Part shown: positions 43,324 through 52,170 of the stretch, piece after piece
How positions within the stretch are numbered: position 1 is the first letter of the stretch
How the letters are laid out: each line of letters opens with the position of its first letter
Assembly (NCBI GenBank): GCA_018825965.1
Contig: JAHKAA010000050.1
Coordinates: 1-64,000, forward strand
DNA from: Gammaproteobacteria bacterium
GTDB taxonomy: Bacteria; Pseudomonadota; Gammaproteobacteria; Enterobacterales; Alteromonadaceae
Length of the DNA stretch: 64,000 nt
Direction: 5' to 3'
The notes under the pieces: model-generated
The model's input: the letters and a program-made list of their open reading frames with translations, nothing else
What the model was told of the DNA's origin: nothing
Databases searched by the model: none
Program-made: the position numbers and the translations under genes

Positions 43324-43642
43324 TTTTAATTGGTGCGCTTTAAAACACCTCATTCAGCTGCGAGTCAGACCTGTTGTGGAAACATAGCTGATAGCTGCTA
43401 GCATTGAACACTGTAGTGTAAGCAAAAGTGTTCGTTCCTGATATTTGAACTGAGCTGTTAATCGACAAAAATCGGCGATAAGTGGCTACATTTTCAGCGA
43501 GGTAACTATACGCTCTGAACAAGCTATGGTTTAATGAAAAGCTTTTTTTGCTTATTGGGACATTCCCATAAGCTTTTGGATTTTTTTTGGCAGGAAGTTT
43601 AAGTCGTAAACAGAAGGCGTTCGCACGCCGGGAGAACAACAA
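43324..43642. other. Gene-free stretch with two hairpins, possible small RNA
   Basis: No convincing coding frame. GAACACT / AGTGTTC arms at 43406-43412 and 43427-43433 form a hairpin. A terminator-like hairpin at 43550-43573 follows about 120 bases later. The layout resembles a small RNA gene ending near 43590, or a leader with an attenuator for the XRE gene. Expression is not provable from sequence. Confidence 0.3.
43550..43573 (+). terminator. Orphan terminator-like hairpin upstream of the XRE gene
   Basis: GCTTAT-T-GGGA pairs with TCCCATAAGC, with one bulged T and a CAT loop, followed by TTTTGGATTTTTTTT. It lies 227 bases beyond the erpA terminator and 70 bases before the XRE start, with no gene directly ahead of it. 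Confidence 0.55.
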
Positions 43643-43888
43643 ATGAAAGGTACTAAAAGCGTTATTTCAGATGAGAATAAAAGATTGTGTGTATGGCTGA
43701 AGCGTCAGCGTCAGGAAAAAGGCCATACCATGCGTAGTTTGTCTGAAATTTTAGGCACTCCGCACTCTTTTATCGGTAAGGTGGAGAATCAGGAACGTCG
43801 TCTTGATGTTGTTGAATACGTTCGTTATTGCCAGGCTCTGGCCATAGATCCTATGGATGGGTTAAAGCAAGTTCTGATTGAAGCTTAA
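43643..43888 (+). CDS. Small XRE-family DNA-binding protein
   Basis: 81 residues, essentially one Cro/C1-type helix-turn-helix domain (MRSLSEILGTPHSFIGKVENQERRL spans recognition and preceding helices), with a short basic N-terminus and no effector domain. GGGAG lies about eight bases before the ATG. No partner toxin gene is adjacent. The target is unknown; self-regulation through the upstream inverted repeats is possible. Confidence 0.85.
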   Translation: MKGTKSVISDENKRLCVWLKRQRQEKGHTMRSLSEILGTPHSFIGKVENQERRLDVVEYVRYCQALAIDPMDGLKQVLIEA

Positions 43889-43902
43889 TCCGCTTTTATC
43901 TG

Positions 43903-43934
43903 AAAAAAACGCCGCATCAGTGCGGCGTTTTTTT
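43903..43934. terminator. Bidirectional terminator overlapping the ampG stop codon
   Basis: 14-bp perfect stem (AAAAAAACGCCGCA and its complement) with a TCAG loop and long T runs on both strands. On the minus strand its 5' arm encodes the last five codons of ampG (K-K-T-P-H) and the TGA lies in the loop. Confidence 0.93.
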
Positions 43935-45239
43935 TATCAGTACTAAACAGAGCACTATAGCCGGGAGTCCCAATAGTGCTGTCATGATAAAAAAAGCCTG
44001 ATAGTCCATCACTTCAACCCAGCCACCAGAAAACCCGCCCAGGAACTTAGGCAATAACAGCATCAGGGAACTAAACAAAGCATATTGTGTAGCGGTAAAA
44101 GCTAAGTTAACCAGCGAGGACAAGTAAGCAATAAAAGCACTGGTTGCTATACCAGCGCTTAAATTATCAGCAGAGATCACTGCGATTAAGAGTGGAATGT
44201 TGTGGCCCTGGGTACTCAGGTAACAATAAAGCAAATTGGTACATGCGCTCAGCACTGCACCCAATAACAATATGCGTAAAATGCCAAAGCTGTTGATCAG
44301 CAAACCACCCAAAGCGGCTCCAAGTAAGGTCATCAGTACACCAAATACTTTGGATACGCTGGCAACCTCTTCTTTGCTGAAGCCCATATCAACATAAAAC
44401 ACATTGGCCATGACCCCCATGACCACGTCGGAGACGCGATAGCAGGCGATTAAACTCAGGATCAATAAAGCGTTCAGGCCGTGACGGGCAAAGAAGTCGA
44501 TAAAAGGGCCCACTACAGCCACTTTGAGCCAGTTCAGTAATTTTTGGCTGACAGAGCTTTTTGTCCTGTTGATAGGGATGTGCTGTTCAACAACAGGCTC
44601 AGGAGAGAGCAGGGTCGTCAGTAAACCCAAAGCCATACAGCCTGCCATGACCAGATAAGTGGATTGCCAGGCGTCCAGATCATAAGCTGTTTCAGTAGTA
44701 CTGAATAAGGCGGCTATCCACAAAGTACCGGCAGATGAGAAAATCATCGCCAATCTGTAACCTGCCAGATAGGCTGCAGCCAGCACAGCCTGCAAACGTT
44801 CTGGTGCAGCTTCAATACGGTAGGCATCTATAGTGATGTCCTGGGTCGCTGAAGCTATGGCCAGCAACACAGCACACAATGCCATCCATTTCAGCTCTGT
44901 TTGCGGGTCCATACTGGCCATTAAAAGTACGGCCAGAATGATCAGGCTTTGTGACAGGATCAGCCAGCTGCGCCGACGTCCCAGCCACTGCTTCAGGCCT
45001 GGTAAGCTTAAATGGTCTATCAAAGGCGACCAGATAAATTTGACCGCATAGACCATAATGACCCAACTGAAGTAACCTATTTGTTCACGCGATACTCCGG
45101 CTTCCCTGAGCCAGAAGGACAATACCCCAAATACCAGCATTAACGGCAAACCACCGGAGAAACCCAGAATAAAAATGGTCAGTACCCGACGCTGACAGTA
45201 CAGTTGTAATGAGGAGAAAAAAGCAGCAATAGCAGACAA
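43917..45239 (-). CDS. ampG: Muropeptide permease AmpG
   Basis: 440 residues, twelve-helix major facilitator protein. It imports anhydro-muropeptides for murein recycling and beta-lactamase signalling. The AmpG signature GFSGGLPLMLVFGVLSFWLREAGVS is at the N-terminus, with ATQDITIDAYRIE in the middle. It starts at TTG (45239) with GGAT about eight bases upstream; no ATG occurs before residue 34. The last codons form part of the terminator. yajG and bolA, its E. coli neighbours, lie just upstream. Confidence 0.93.
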   Translation of the reverse strand: MSAIAAFFSSLQLYCQRRVLTIFILGFSGGLPLMLVFGVLSFWLREAGVSREQIGYFSWVIMVYAVKFIWSPLIDHLSLPGLKQWLGRRRSWLILSQSLIILAVLLMASMDPQTELKWMALCAVLLAIASATQDITIDAYRIEAAPERLQAVLAAAYLAGYRLAMIFSSAGTLWIAALFSTTETAYDLDAWQSTYLVMAGCMALGLLTTLLSPEPVVEQHIPINRTKSSVSQKLLNWLKVAVVGPFIDFFARHGLNALLILSLIACYRVSDVVMGVMANVFYVDMGFSKEEVASVSKVFGVLMTLLGAALGGLLINSFGILRILLLGAVLSACTNLLYCYLSTQGHNIPLLIAVISADNLSAGIATSAFIAYLSSLVNLAFTATQYALFSSLMLLLPKFLGGFSGGWVEVMDYQAFFIMTALLGLPAIVLCLVLIKKTPH

Positions 45240-45294
45240 GACGGCAATCCGTGCAGGAATAAATGAAACCAGCTTACAGCTTCAATAAATTAGA

Positions 45295-45615
45295 TCAAGG
45301 TCTTACCCCAACACAATAGCAGGGCAACTGACCATAACCATGCAAAAAACTCAGGCAATACTGCAATTCGCGTCTTAATCTGAGGTTTTGCTTCAGTTCA
45401 GGCTCCGACCAGTATTCAATCTGGTACAGCAAATGCCAAAACACCTGCTCACGCAAGGTTTCAGGCCGCCAGCTTCTGACACGAAACTGTGACCATTCCT
45501 CCAGCGTATCCCAGACAAACAAATGCAGTTCTCTGTGGGGCAAATGGCCGCGCAGGAAACGGGAAAGATAATAAATAAGCTGACGTGATTTTTGTTCAAT
45601 AAAGGGCTCTAACAT
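45295..45615 (-). CDS. Conserved hypothetical protein
   Basis: About 106 residues, not recognised. Basic and helical: RQLIYYLSRFLRG, LHLFVWDTLEEWSQF and FWHLLYQIEYW, with Trp and Tyr frequent. It has no signal peptide and is probably cytosolic. The frame extends to 45645, but the ATG at 45615 follows AGGGA, while the upstream start has no ribosome site. It lies between ampG and the cyclophilin gene on the same strand, so an operon role is possible. Confidence 0.7.
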   Translation of the reverse strand: MLEPFIEQKSRQLIYYLSRFLRGHLPHRELHLFVWDTLEEWSQFRVRSWRPETLREQVFWHLLYQIEYWSEPELKQNLRLRRELQYCLSFLHGYGQLPCYCVGVRP

Positions 45616-45682
45616 AGGTCTGATCCCTGTCAGAGCTGGCACCATGCCAGCTCTGTGCGTTCAGAGCTAGTATAGTCAGGCT

Positions 45683-46291
45683 TTATTGTTCTGGCTGTAA
45701 AATCACTTGTTTTAAGATGATTGGCTGTTTGGGTACGTTTTGCCAGCCGGTTTTTTCATCGGTATGGGTTTCCAGCAATTTGATTTTTTCCAGCACTTCA
45801 AAGCCATCCTGGATTTGACCAAAGACTGTGTAACCCCAGTTTCTGCCCGGATCTAAACTGGCATTGTCATTGAGGTTAAAAAAGAACTGACTGGTTGCAC
45901 TATGGGGATCGTTGTTCCTCGCCATAGCTATACTGCCAAACTGATTTTTAGCGCCATTACCTGACTCATTAAATACAGCAGGGAATTCGTCTATAGGTGC
46001 CAGATCAGGTTTATAGCCGCCGCCCTGCAAAACAAATTCAGGTTCCAGGCGATGAAAAACCGTATTGTCATAGGCTTTGGTATTGACGTAACTCAGAAAG
46101 TTATTCACCGCCAAAGGGGCTCTGGTTCTGTCCAGCTCAACAAGGATATCACCCACTGAAGTCACCAGTTTTACTTTGGGAAACAGATTATCTTGCTGTA
46201 CGTATTTGCCCGTTGGTTTTTTCATATCAACCGCAGCCACAGCAGATACAGAAAACAGCGCAAGTAAAATGAAAGTAACCAGACGCATCAT
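45683..46291 (-). CDS. Periplasmic cyclophilin-type peptidyl-prolyl isomerase
   Basis: 202 residues. Signal peptide (MMRLVTFILLALFSVSAVAA) and a complete cyclophilin domain with FHRLEPEFVLQGGGY, ARNNDPHSATSQFFFNL and VFGQIQDGFEVL. It catalyses proline isomerisation in the periplasm, like PpiA. It abuts yajG with no gap, so the genes are probably cotranscribed. Confidence 0.93.
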   Translation of the reverse strand: MMRLVTFILLALFSVSAVAAVDMKKPTGKYVQQDNLFPKVKLVTSVGDILVELDRTRAPLAVNNFLSYVNTKAYDNTVFHRLEPEFVLQGGGYKPDLAPIDEFPAVFNESGNGAKNQFGSIAMARNNDPHSATSQFFFNLNDNASLDPGRNWGYTVFGQIQDGFEVLEKIKLLETHTDEKTGWQNVPKQPIILKQVILQPEQ

Positions 46292-46858
46292 TTAGCCCTT
46301 CACGTAAGAATGCCAGCTGCTGTCGTTCAGCAGTTCAGCCAGCACTTGTTCAGTTAATACCCGTAATTTCACTTCGGCCGCAGCATTGTCTAATTTAAAT
46401 GGGCCAGAGAAGCTGCTTTTGCCAGCATAAACTTTATCAAAAGAGCCATTGTTGTTTTGAATAACAATACGAAGCTCCACATCGTTTCTCACCAGATGTT
46501 CTACTGTGCGTTGGTCGGCATCAGCGGACAGCTTCAGGATCTGAATGGTCACAGTAGTCACACTGCTGGACGTTAATTTAGCACCCTGGGCTGTCATCGC
46601 ATCCGACAAGGTAGATTCTAACTGCCCAGCCAGATTATTACTGGTTGGCATACTGGTGACTGCTGTACCTTTGCGTAAAAATAAAGTTTGGTCTGACGGA
46701 CGCTGATCCACCACTGTTAACACAAACTCCGCACCTGACAGCGTTTTGCTTTGATTCCAGAACACTTGAGGTGTGACTAAAAAAGAAGATGAAGTGCTGC
46801 TGCAGGCTGCTAAAGCCAGGCTGAAAGCCACCAGAACCGGTCGTAAAACAGAGCGCAT
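46292..46858 (-). CDS. yajG: YajG family lipoprotein
   Basis: 188 residues. Lipoprotein signal ending in LALAAC-S (Ser at +2, outer membrane expected). The body matches YajG in length and neighbourhood: in E. coli the order is bolA-yajG-ampG. Function unknown. GGAAAT precedes the ATG, and rlmG ends two bases upstream. Confidence 0.85.
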   Translation of the reverse strand: MRSVLRPVLVAFSLALAACSSTSSSFLVTPQVFWNQSKTLSGAEFVLTVVDQRPSDQTLFLRKGTAVTSMPTSNNLAGQLESTLSDAMTAQGAKLTSSSVTTVTIQILKLSADADQRTVEHLVRNDVELRIVIQNNNGSFDKVYAGKSSFSGPFKLDNAAAEVKLRVLTEQVLAELLNDSSWHSYVKG

Positions 46859-46860
46859 AG

Positions 46861-48000
46861 TTATTTCCTTTTCGTTGATTCGAGGATCACAAATTTGTTG
46901 TTGCTGGCAATATGGCGGCAGCCACCCAAAAGCACCGTCATTTTTTCGTAATAAGGCAAATGTCTGTTAGCGACTATACGTAATTTCCCACCGGCTTTTA
47001 AACAACGTTTGGCATCGTTAAACATTTGCCAGGCAATATGTTCTGTCACCGCCTGCTGTTGATGAAAAGGTGGGTTACAAATCACATAATCCAGGCTCTG
47101 ATCGGCCTGACTGGCTAAACAGTCGTCTGTTCTGAACCCGCACTGAGACATTAGTTCAGGTGCATTTAATCCGACTGATGCTTTGGATGACTCTACAGCC
47201 ATGTAGGAGTCATCAGTAAATATCACTTTGGCTTCAGGCTGTTGTTTTAATAAAGCTAAACCCAGCACTCCATTACCGCAGCCTAAATCGGCCACTAAAG
47301 CGCCGGCTTCCAGTACAGGTAAATGTTCCAGCAGGAAACGTGCGCCTATATCCAGTTGCTCTTTGGCAAACACATTGGCGTGATTAACCAGCGTTAATTG
47401 ATAATCAGGCAACTCCCACTGAATAGGGTAAGTAAAAGCACGGGCTTCACCACGGGGCGAACAATGAATAGTCCGGCATTTTTTCTGAGCCAGAGAAGCC
47501 TGAGTGGGGCCTAATTCCTGTTCAAAAATAGCCAGCAGGTTTTTATGAATATCTTTGGCTTTGGCTGCAGCGATAATCAGAGTGTCGGGCCGGACCACCT
47601 GACTTAATTGCTGTAACATAAAACGCAGGTAACCATGGTTGTTCGGTACTTTTAACAGCACCAGATCCAAATCGGCGGGCAAAGCCGTACTACTGTCAAT
47701 AAAACAAACGCTATCTGCAGCTAAGCCGTTTTGTTGTCTGTTATGCACTGTGGCTTGCTGGCTTAATACAGAGTCGTTTTGCTGACTATGTGGGTAGTCA
47801 CCTAAAGCACAGGACAAAGCGCCAAACAGATCGTGCATCACCAGCACTTTCAGGCCGGCGCGCTCATTGAGTAAAGGCAAAGCGTGCTGCAACAGCAATT
47901 CATCGGCCGCATCCCAGGCTTGTAAGCTGCGATTGCTTTGCCCCAGTGGTAATCTGTCCAGCTGCAGTTGCTTGTCAGCGACGGTAAAAATAGTATTCAT
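46861..48000 (-). CDS. rlmG: 23S rRNA (guanine-N2)-methyltransferase RlmG
   Basis: 379 residues with two Rossmann-like halves, the first degenerate. The second has the SAM loop VADLGCGNGVLGLALL and the catalytic NPPFHQQ. RlmG modifies G1835 of 23S rRNA. The ATG at 48000 (MNTIFTVADKQLQLDRLP) fits the family N-terminus; the longer frame to 48045 overlaps the divergent AlkB gene. Confidence 0.93.
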   Translation of the reverse strand: MNTIFTVADKQLQLDRLPLGQSNRSLQAWDAADELLLQHALPLLNERAGLKVLVMHDLFGALSCALGDYPHSQQNDSVLSQQATVHNRQQNGLAADSVCFIDSSTALPADLDLVLLKVPNNHGYLRFMLQQLSQVVRPDTLIIAAAKAKDIHKNLLAIFEQELGPTQASLAQKKCRTIHCSPRGEARAFTYPIQWELPDYQLTLVNHANVFAKEQLDIGARFLLEHLPVLEAGALVADLGCGNGVLGLALLKQQPEAKVIFTDDSYMAVESSKASVGLNAPELMSQCGFRTDDCLASQADQSLDYVICNPPFHQQQAVTEHIAWQMFNDAKRCLKAGGKLRIVANRHLPYYEKMTVLLGGCRHIASNNKFVILESTKRK

Positions 48001-48032
48001 GCCATTCAACTTAAAGAAGAGAAGGTTGTATT

Positions 48033-48656
48033 TTGACACGAGCACACCAGAGCGACAACCATGGATCGTTGCAACACTTTGTATTACCAGATGCGGAGTT
48101 GTTATTTTGGCCAGAGTGGCTGCCGCCAGCTCAGGCAGAGCGCTGCTATCAGCAATTAGCGCACGAACTTAACTGGCAACAGCCTGCGATAAAAGTCTTT
48201 GGCAAGGCGGTGCATATTCCAAGGCAGCAGGTATGGATGGGCGATCCACACTGCAGTTACAAATATTCAGGCGTATTATTTGAACCTGAACCCTGGCATC
48301 CACTGGTCCGGCAACTCACAGAACAGGTGAATCAAGCCTGTCAGAGCCAGTTTAATTCGGTGCTGCTGAACTGGTATGCTGATGGCCAGCAGCATATGGG
48401 ATGGCATAGTGATGACGAAACTGAACTTGGAAATCATCCGCCTATTGCTTCCTTAAGTTTGGGGCAAAAGCGTTTTTTTGATTTAAAACACAAAAGCTTA
48501 GCTACACAGCTAAAACTGGAACTTGATCATGGGTCCTTATTGCTGATGACAGGTTCATGTCAGGCATACTGGCAACACAGAGTACCAAAAATGGCAGCAG
48601 CGAAAGCGGGGCGCATAAACCTGACTTTCCGTGAAATCAAGCAAAAAACAACTTAA
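48033..48656 (+). CDS. AlkB-like Fe(II)/2-oxoglutarate dioxygenase
   Basis: 207 residues. Metal ligands H-x-D in GWHSDDE and the distal His in WQHRVPK, with 2-oxoglutarate Arg residues in GRINLTFR. N-L-N-W-Y-like segment VLLNWYADGQQHMG is typical of the AlkB2/ALKBH2 type, which removes alkyl groups from DNA bases. The start is TTG at 48033, with AAGG seven bases upstream. Divergent from rlmG with 32 bases between. Confidence 0.92.
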   Translation: MTRAHQSDNHGSLQHFVLPDAELLFWPEWLPPAQAERCYQQLAHELNWQQPAIKVFGKAVHIPRQQVWMGDPHCSYKYSGVLFEPEPWHPLVRQLTEQVNQACQSQFNSVLLNWYADGQQHMGWHSDDETELGNHPPIASLSLGQKRFFDLKHKSLATQLKLELDHGSLLLMTGSCQAYWQHRVPKMAAAKAGRINLTFREIKQKTT

Positions 48657-48779
48657 TTATATTTTCTCTATGGCAGCAGTCGCTTAGCAAATTTTCCTTC
48701 ACTTTTGCGAAAAAGCGGGCTGACAAGGCGCATTGCCTTAACTAGAGTAGAGGTGAGGGAGCAATAAAAGGGTTCAGCT

Positions 48780-49121
48780 ATGTTGGTTCATACCGCAATA
48801 GAACAGAAGTTATTGAGCGCATTTGATCCTGTGTTCCTTGACGTGGTCAATGAAAGCCATATGCACAGTGTGGCACCGGGTTCACAATCACATTTTAAAG
48901 TCGTAATAGTGACAGAGGCCTTTAATGGCATGAGATTGTTAAATCGCCACAGAGCAGTCAATGCGATAGTGGCCGAGGAGTTAGCCGAAAAAATACATGC
49001 TTTAGCCTTGCATACCTACACGCCTGGCGAATGGTACGAGTATTACGCCGAAAAACCACCGGCTTCGCCAAAATGTTTTGGCGGCAGTAAAAGAGAAAAA
49101 ACTGCGTTGCCGGAATCCTGA
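48780..49121 (+). CDS. bolA: BolA family protein
   Basis: 113 residues. BolA partners monothiol glutaredoxins in Fe-S handling and affects cell shape and motility. Conserved segments are DVVNESHMH, SHFKVVIVTEAFNGMRLLNRHRAVN and HALALHTYTPGEW. AAAAGGG precedes the ATG. Part of the ampG-yajG-bolA neighbourhood, but divergent from the others. Confidence 0.93.
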   Translation: MLVHTAIEQKLLSAFDPVFLDVVNESHMHSVAPGSQSHFKVVIVTEAFNGMRLLNRHRAVNAIVAEELAEKIHALALHTYTPGEWYEYYAEKPPASPKCFGGSKREKTALPES

Positions 49122-49129
49122 GATCCTGC

Positions 49130-49161
49130 AAAGTTAAAGCGTCGTAAGACGCTTTAACTTT
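49130..49161 (+). terminator. Terminator of bolA
   Basis: 14-bp perfect stem AAAGTTAAAGCGTC and its complement, with a GTAA tetraloop. The T run is short. Confidence 0.8.
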
Positions 49162-49316
49162 ATCTTCTGCCGTCATTTGTCTTATTCTTCCTGCTTTGGA
49201 ACGAACTAAGTTCTTGTTTTTGAATGTTCACTACTGCTATTTTTGCTGATCAGACCTGTTTTTTAAGCTAACGGCTTAAACTAGCTGACAATTTTCAACC
49301 AACAATAGGTTTTGTT

Positions 49317-50510
49317 ATGGTTATCCAACCTAAAATTCGTGGTTTTATCTGCACTAACGCTCATCCGGTCGGTTGTGCTGCTCATGTGCAGGAACAAATT
49401 GATTATGTCAAAGCCCAGGGTCCAGTGGCCGGTGGTCCAAAAAACGTATTAGTCATAGGTGCTTCAACAGGGTATGGCCTGGCGTCCCGCATTACATCAG
49501 CTTTTGCGTCTGGTGCTAAAACCTTAGGTATCTTTTTTGAAAAAGAACCCACCGAAGGCAAAACGGCTTCAGCCGGCTGGTATAACACTGTGGCTTTTGA
49601 ACAGGCCGCTACCGCTGAAGGTTTATGGAATAAGCATCTGAATGGGGATGCTTTTACTGACGAGCTAAAGTCTCAGGCTATTGATTTAATCCGTCGTGAG
49701 ATGGGTAAAATTGATTTAGTCGTCTACAGCCTGGCAGCGCCTCGCCGTAAAGATCCGGTGACTGGCGAAGTGTACAGCTCAGTCTTAAAACCCATAGCTC
49801 AGCCTTACACAGCCAAGACGTTAAATACCAGCAAACGTGAAATTGAAAGTGTTTCTGTAGAACCTGCATCTGATGAAGAAATCTTCAATACTGTGAAAGT
49901 GATGGGTGGGGAAGACTGGGAGCGTTGGTTGGATCAACTGCATGCTGCAGGTGTTTTGGCTGAAGGTTGCCAGACGGTTGCTTATACGTACATTGGTAAA
50001 GAACTGACCTGGCCAATTTATGGCAAAGCCACTATAGGCAAAGCCAAAGAAGATTTAGATCGTGCAGCTACTGCGATCACACAAAAACTGGATTCACTGG
50101 CAGGTCATGCTTATGTGGCTTCATTAAAAGCCTTAGTAACACAAGCCAGCTCTGCTATTCCTATTATGCCGCTGTATATCTCTTTGCTGTACCGCGTGAT
50201 GAAAGAAGAAGGCACCCATGAAGGCTGTATCGAACAGATCTACGGTTTATTCCAGCAAGCTCTGTACAACAGCAGCCGCACTTTAGATGAGGGCGGTCGT
50301 TTGCGGATGGATGGCAAAGAGTTGTCTGATCATATCCAGTCTGCCGTAAAAGATTTATGGGGCCAGGTGACCACAGAAAACATTGATGATCTGACCGACT
50401 ACAAAGGCTATCACAATGAATTCCTGCGCTTGTTCGGTTTTGGCTATGGTCATGTTGACTACACCGCCGATGTTCAGGCTTTATTGCCGCTGAAAAATCT
50501 GGTGCAGTAA
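49317..50510 (+). CDS. fabV: Enoyl-ACP reductase FabV
   Basis: 397 residues. NADH-dependent last step of fatty-acid elongation; FabV enzymes are known for low sensitivity to triclosan. The N-terminal IQPKIRGFICTNAHPVGCA, the nucleotide loop VLVIGASTGYGLASR and the catalytic Y-x8-K in WPIYGKATIGKAK are intact. Monocistronic between two terminators. Confidence 0.97.
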   Translation: MVIQPKIRGFICTNAHPVGCAAHVQEQIDYVKAQGPVAGGPKNVLVIGASTGYGLASRITSAFASGAKTLGIFFEKEPTEGKTASAGWYNTVAFEQAATAEGLWNKHLNGDAFTDELKSQAIDLIRREMGKIDLVVYSLAAPRRKDPVTGEVYSSVLKPIAQPYTAKTLNTSKREIESVSVEPASDEEIFNTVKVMGGEDWERWLDQLHAAGVLAEGCQTVAYTYIGKELTWPIYGKATIGKAKEDLDRAATAITQKLDSLAGHAYVASLKALVTQASSAIPIMPLYISLLYRVMKEEGTHEGCIEQIYGLFQQALYNSSRTLDEGGRLRMDGKELSDHIQSAVKDLWGQVTTENIDDLTDYKGYHNEFLRLFGFGYGHVDYTADVQALLPLKNLVQ

Positions 50511-50515
50511 GTTTG

Positions 50516-50539
50516 AAAAGCCGCTGAATGCGGCTTTTT
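50516..50539 (+). terminator. Terminator of fabV
   Basis: 9-bp stem AAAAGCCGC / GCGGCTTTT with a TGAAT loop, followed by TTTTTC. Confidence 0.87.
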
Positions 50540-50833
50540 CTTCAAATAAGCTTTGGTTTTTGGCGAATTTAACTGAATTTGAAACCCTTGCGGCTGCCAA
50601 CAAAAGGCAAAGTTAAAAAACTTGGCTACACTGAGCTTCAGTCGGCTGAAATGCCGGATAATTTTGTTGATTAACATAGATAGCACTTAGGTTTAGTGCT
50701 AGAATCCGCGACTTTGGTATGTGCGTCCGCCACCTGCAACAGAGGTTAGGCTGTTGAGGTCCCGGATGCTACGCGCGGCGAGCAGCCGATAAAACCAGGC
50801 CCTGTTTCTTCCCGTTAAAAAGTGCAAGTACGT
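50540..50833 (+). promoter_or_regulatory. Leader region of the nqr operon
   Basis: About 294 bases without a gene. The last 130 are GC-rich and structured. ACCT-g-CAACAG (50732-50742) pairs with CTGTTG-AGGT (50751-50760), giving ten base pairs with one bulged G around an AGGTTAGG loop. A second GC-rich segment follows (50762-50795). It may be a structured 5' leader, but I recognise no riboswitch class. Confidence 0.4.
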
Positions 50834-52168
50834 ATGATAAAAATCAAAAAAGGATTGGACATTCCCCTCTCGGGCAGTCCCAAACAAGACATACATGATG
50901 GCCCGTCCATCAAACACGTTGCTGTACTTGGCGAAGAGTACGTCGGTATGCGTCCTACAATGCTGGTAGAGGTTGGGGACCGTGTGAAAAAAGGTCAGGC
51001 TCTTTTTGAAGATAAAAAGAACCCTGGCGTATTTTTCACGGCGTCTGTTGCCGGTACAGTCAAAGAAATCAACCGCGGTGCTAAGCGTGTGTTGCAGTCT
51101 GTTGTGATTGAAGCTGAAGGTGACGATTCTGTTACTTTTGATTCTTTCACCGCTGCAGAGCTTGCTTCGTTAACGGCTGAACAAGTGAAGAAGAACTTAA
51201 CAGGTTCAGGTTTGTGGACTGCTTTACGCACCAGACCATTCAGCACTTCGCCTGCTGTTGATAGCACGCCACGAGCTATTTTCGTCACTGCTATGGATAC
51301 CAATCCATTAGCTGCTGATCCGACAGTAGTGATAGCAAAGCGCAGTGCAGACTTTAGCAATGGTTTAACAGTGTTATCCCGTTTGTCTGATAAAGTCTAT
51401 TTGTGTAAAAAAGCAGGTGCCTCTATCCCTTCAGTTCCTGCAGTGCAGGTAGAAGAGTTCGACGGTCCACATCCTGCTGGTTTACCAGGCACTCATATTC
51501 ACTTCCTTGATCCTGTCAGTATCAAAAAAGTGGTATGGCATATTAACTATCAGGACGTCATTGCTATTGGTGCACTCTTCACTTCAGGTCAACTGAATGC
51601 TGAACGTGTGATCTCTTTAGCCGGTCCTGTAGTGAAAAATCCACGTTTGCTGAAAACTATTGCTGGTGCATCTCTTGCTGAACTGACTGCAGGTGAGCTA
51701 CAGGATGGTCAGAACCGTATTATCTCAGGTTCTGTATTAGCAGGCGCTGCAGCCACTGGTGTTCACGGTTATTTAGGCCGTTTCCACAATCAGGTCTCTG
51801 TATTGGCTGAAGGTTACGACAAAGAGTTTTTAGGCTGGGTTATGCCTGGTTCTGACAAATTCTCAGTCACCCGTGCATATTTATCGCATTTAAATCCTAA
51901 GCGTCTGTTTAATATGACCACCACCACCAATGGTTCATCGCGGGCTATGGTTCCAATTGGTAACTATGAGCGTGTGATGCCACTGGATATTCTGCCTACT
52001 CTGTTATTACGTGACCTGTTGGTTGGTGATTCAGATGGCGCAGTCTCTTTAGGTTGTTTAGAGCTGGATGAAGAAGATTTGGCATTATGTACCTTTGTTT
52101 GCCCTGGTAAATATGACTATGGCGTAGCATTGCGTGAGTGCCTGACGACGATCCAGAAGGAAGGCTAA
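50834..52168 (+). CDS. nqrA: Na+-translocating NADH:quinone reductase subunit A
   Basis: 444 residues. Cytosolic-facing subunit of the Na+-NQR, implicated in quinone binding. N-terminal IKIKKGLDIPLSG, HVAVLGEEYVGMRPTMLVEVGD and FFTASVAGTV are family signatures. ATG at 50834 chosen over GTG at 50822 by family N-terminus. nqrB begins two bases after the stop. Confidence 0.96.
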   Translation: MIKIKKGLDIPLSGSPKQDIHDGPSIKHVAVLGEEYVGMRPTMLVEVGDRVKKGQALFEDKKNPGVFFTASVAGTVKEINRGAKRVLQSVVIEAEGDDSVTFDSFTAAELASLTAEQVKKNLTGSGLWTALRTRPFSTSPAVDSTPRAIFVTAMDTNPLAADPTVVIAKRSADFSNGLTVLSRLSDKVYLCKKAGASIPSVPAVQVEEFDGPHPAGLPGTHIHFLDPVSIKKVVWHINYQDVIAIGALFTSGQLNAERVISLAGPVVKNPRLLKTIAGASLAELTAGELQDGQNRIISGSVLAGAAATGVHGYLGRFHNQVSVLAEGYDKEFLGWVMPGSDKFSVTRAYLSHLNPKRLFNMTTTTNGSSRAMVPIGNYERVMPLDILPTLLLRDLLVGDSDGAVSLGCLELDEEDLALCTFVCPGKYDYGVALRECLTTIQKEG

Positions 52169-52170
52169 AA

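Noticed and set aside
50540..50833. Known riboswitch before nqrA
   Set aside because: A hairpin is visible, but no consensus of a riboswitch class that I can recognise.
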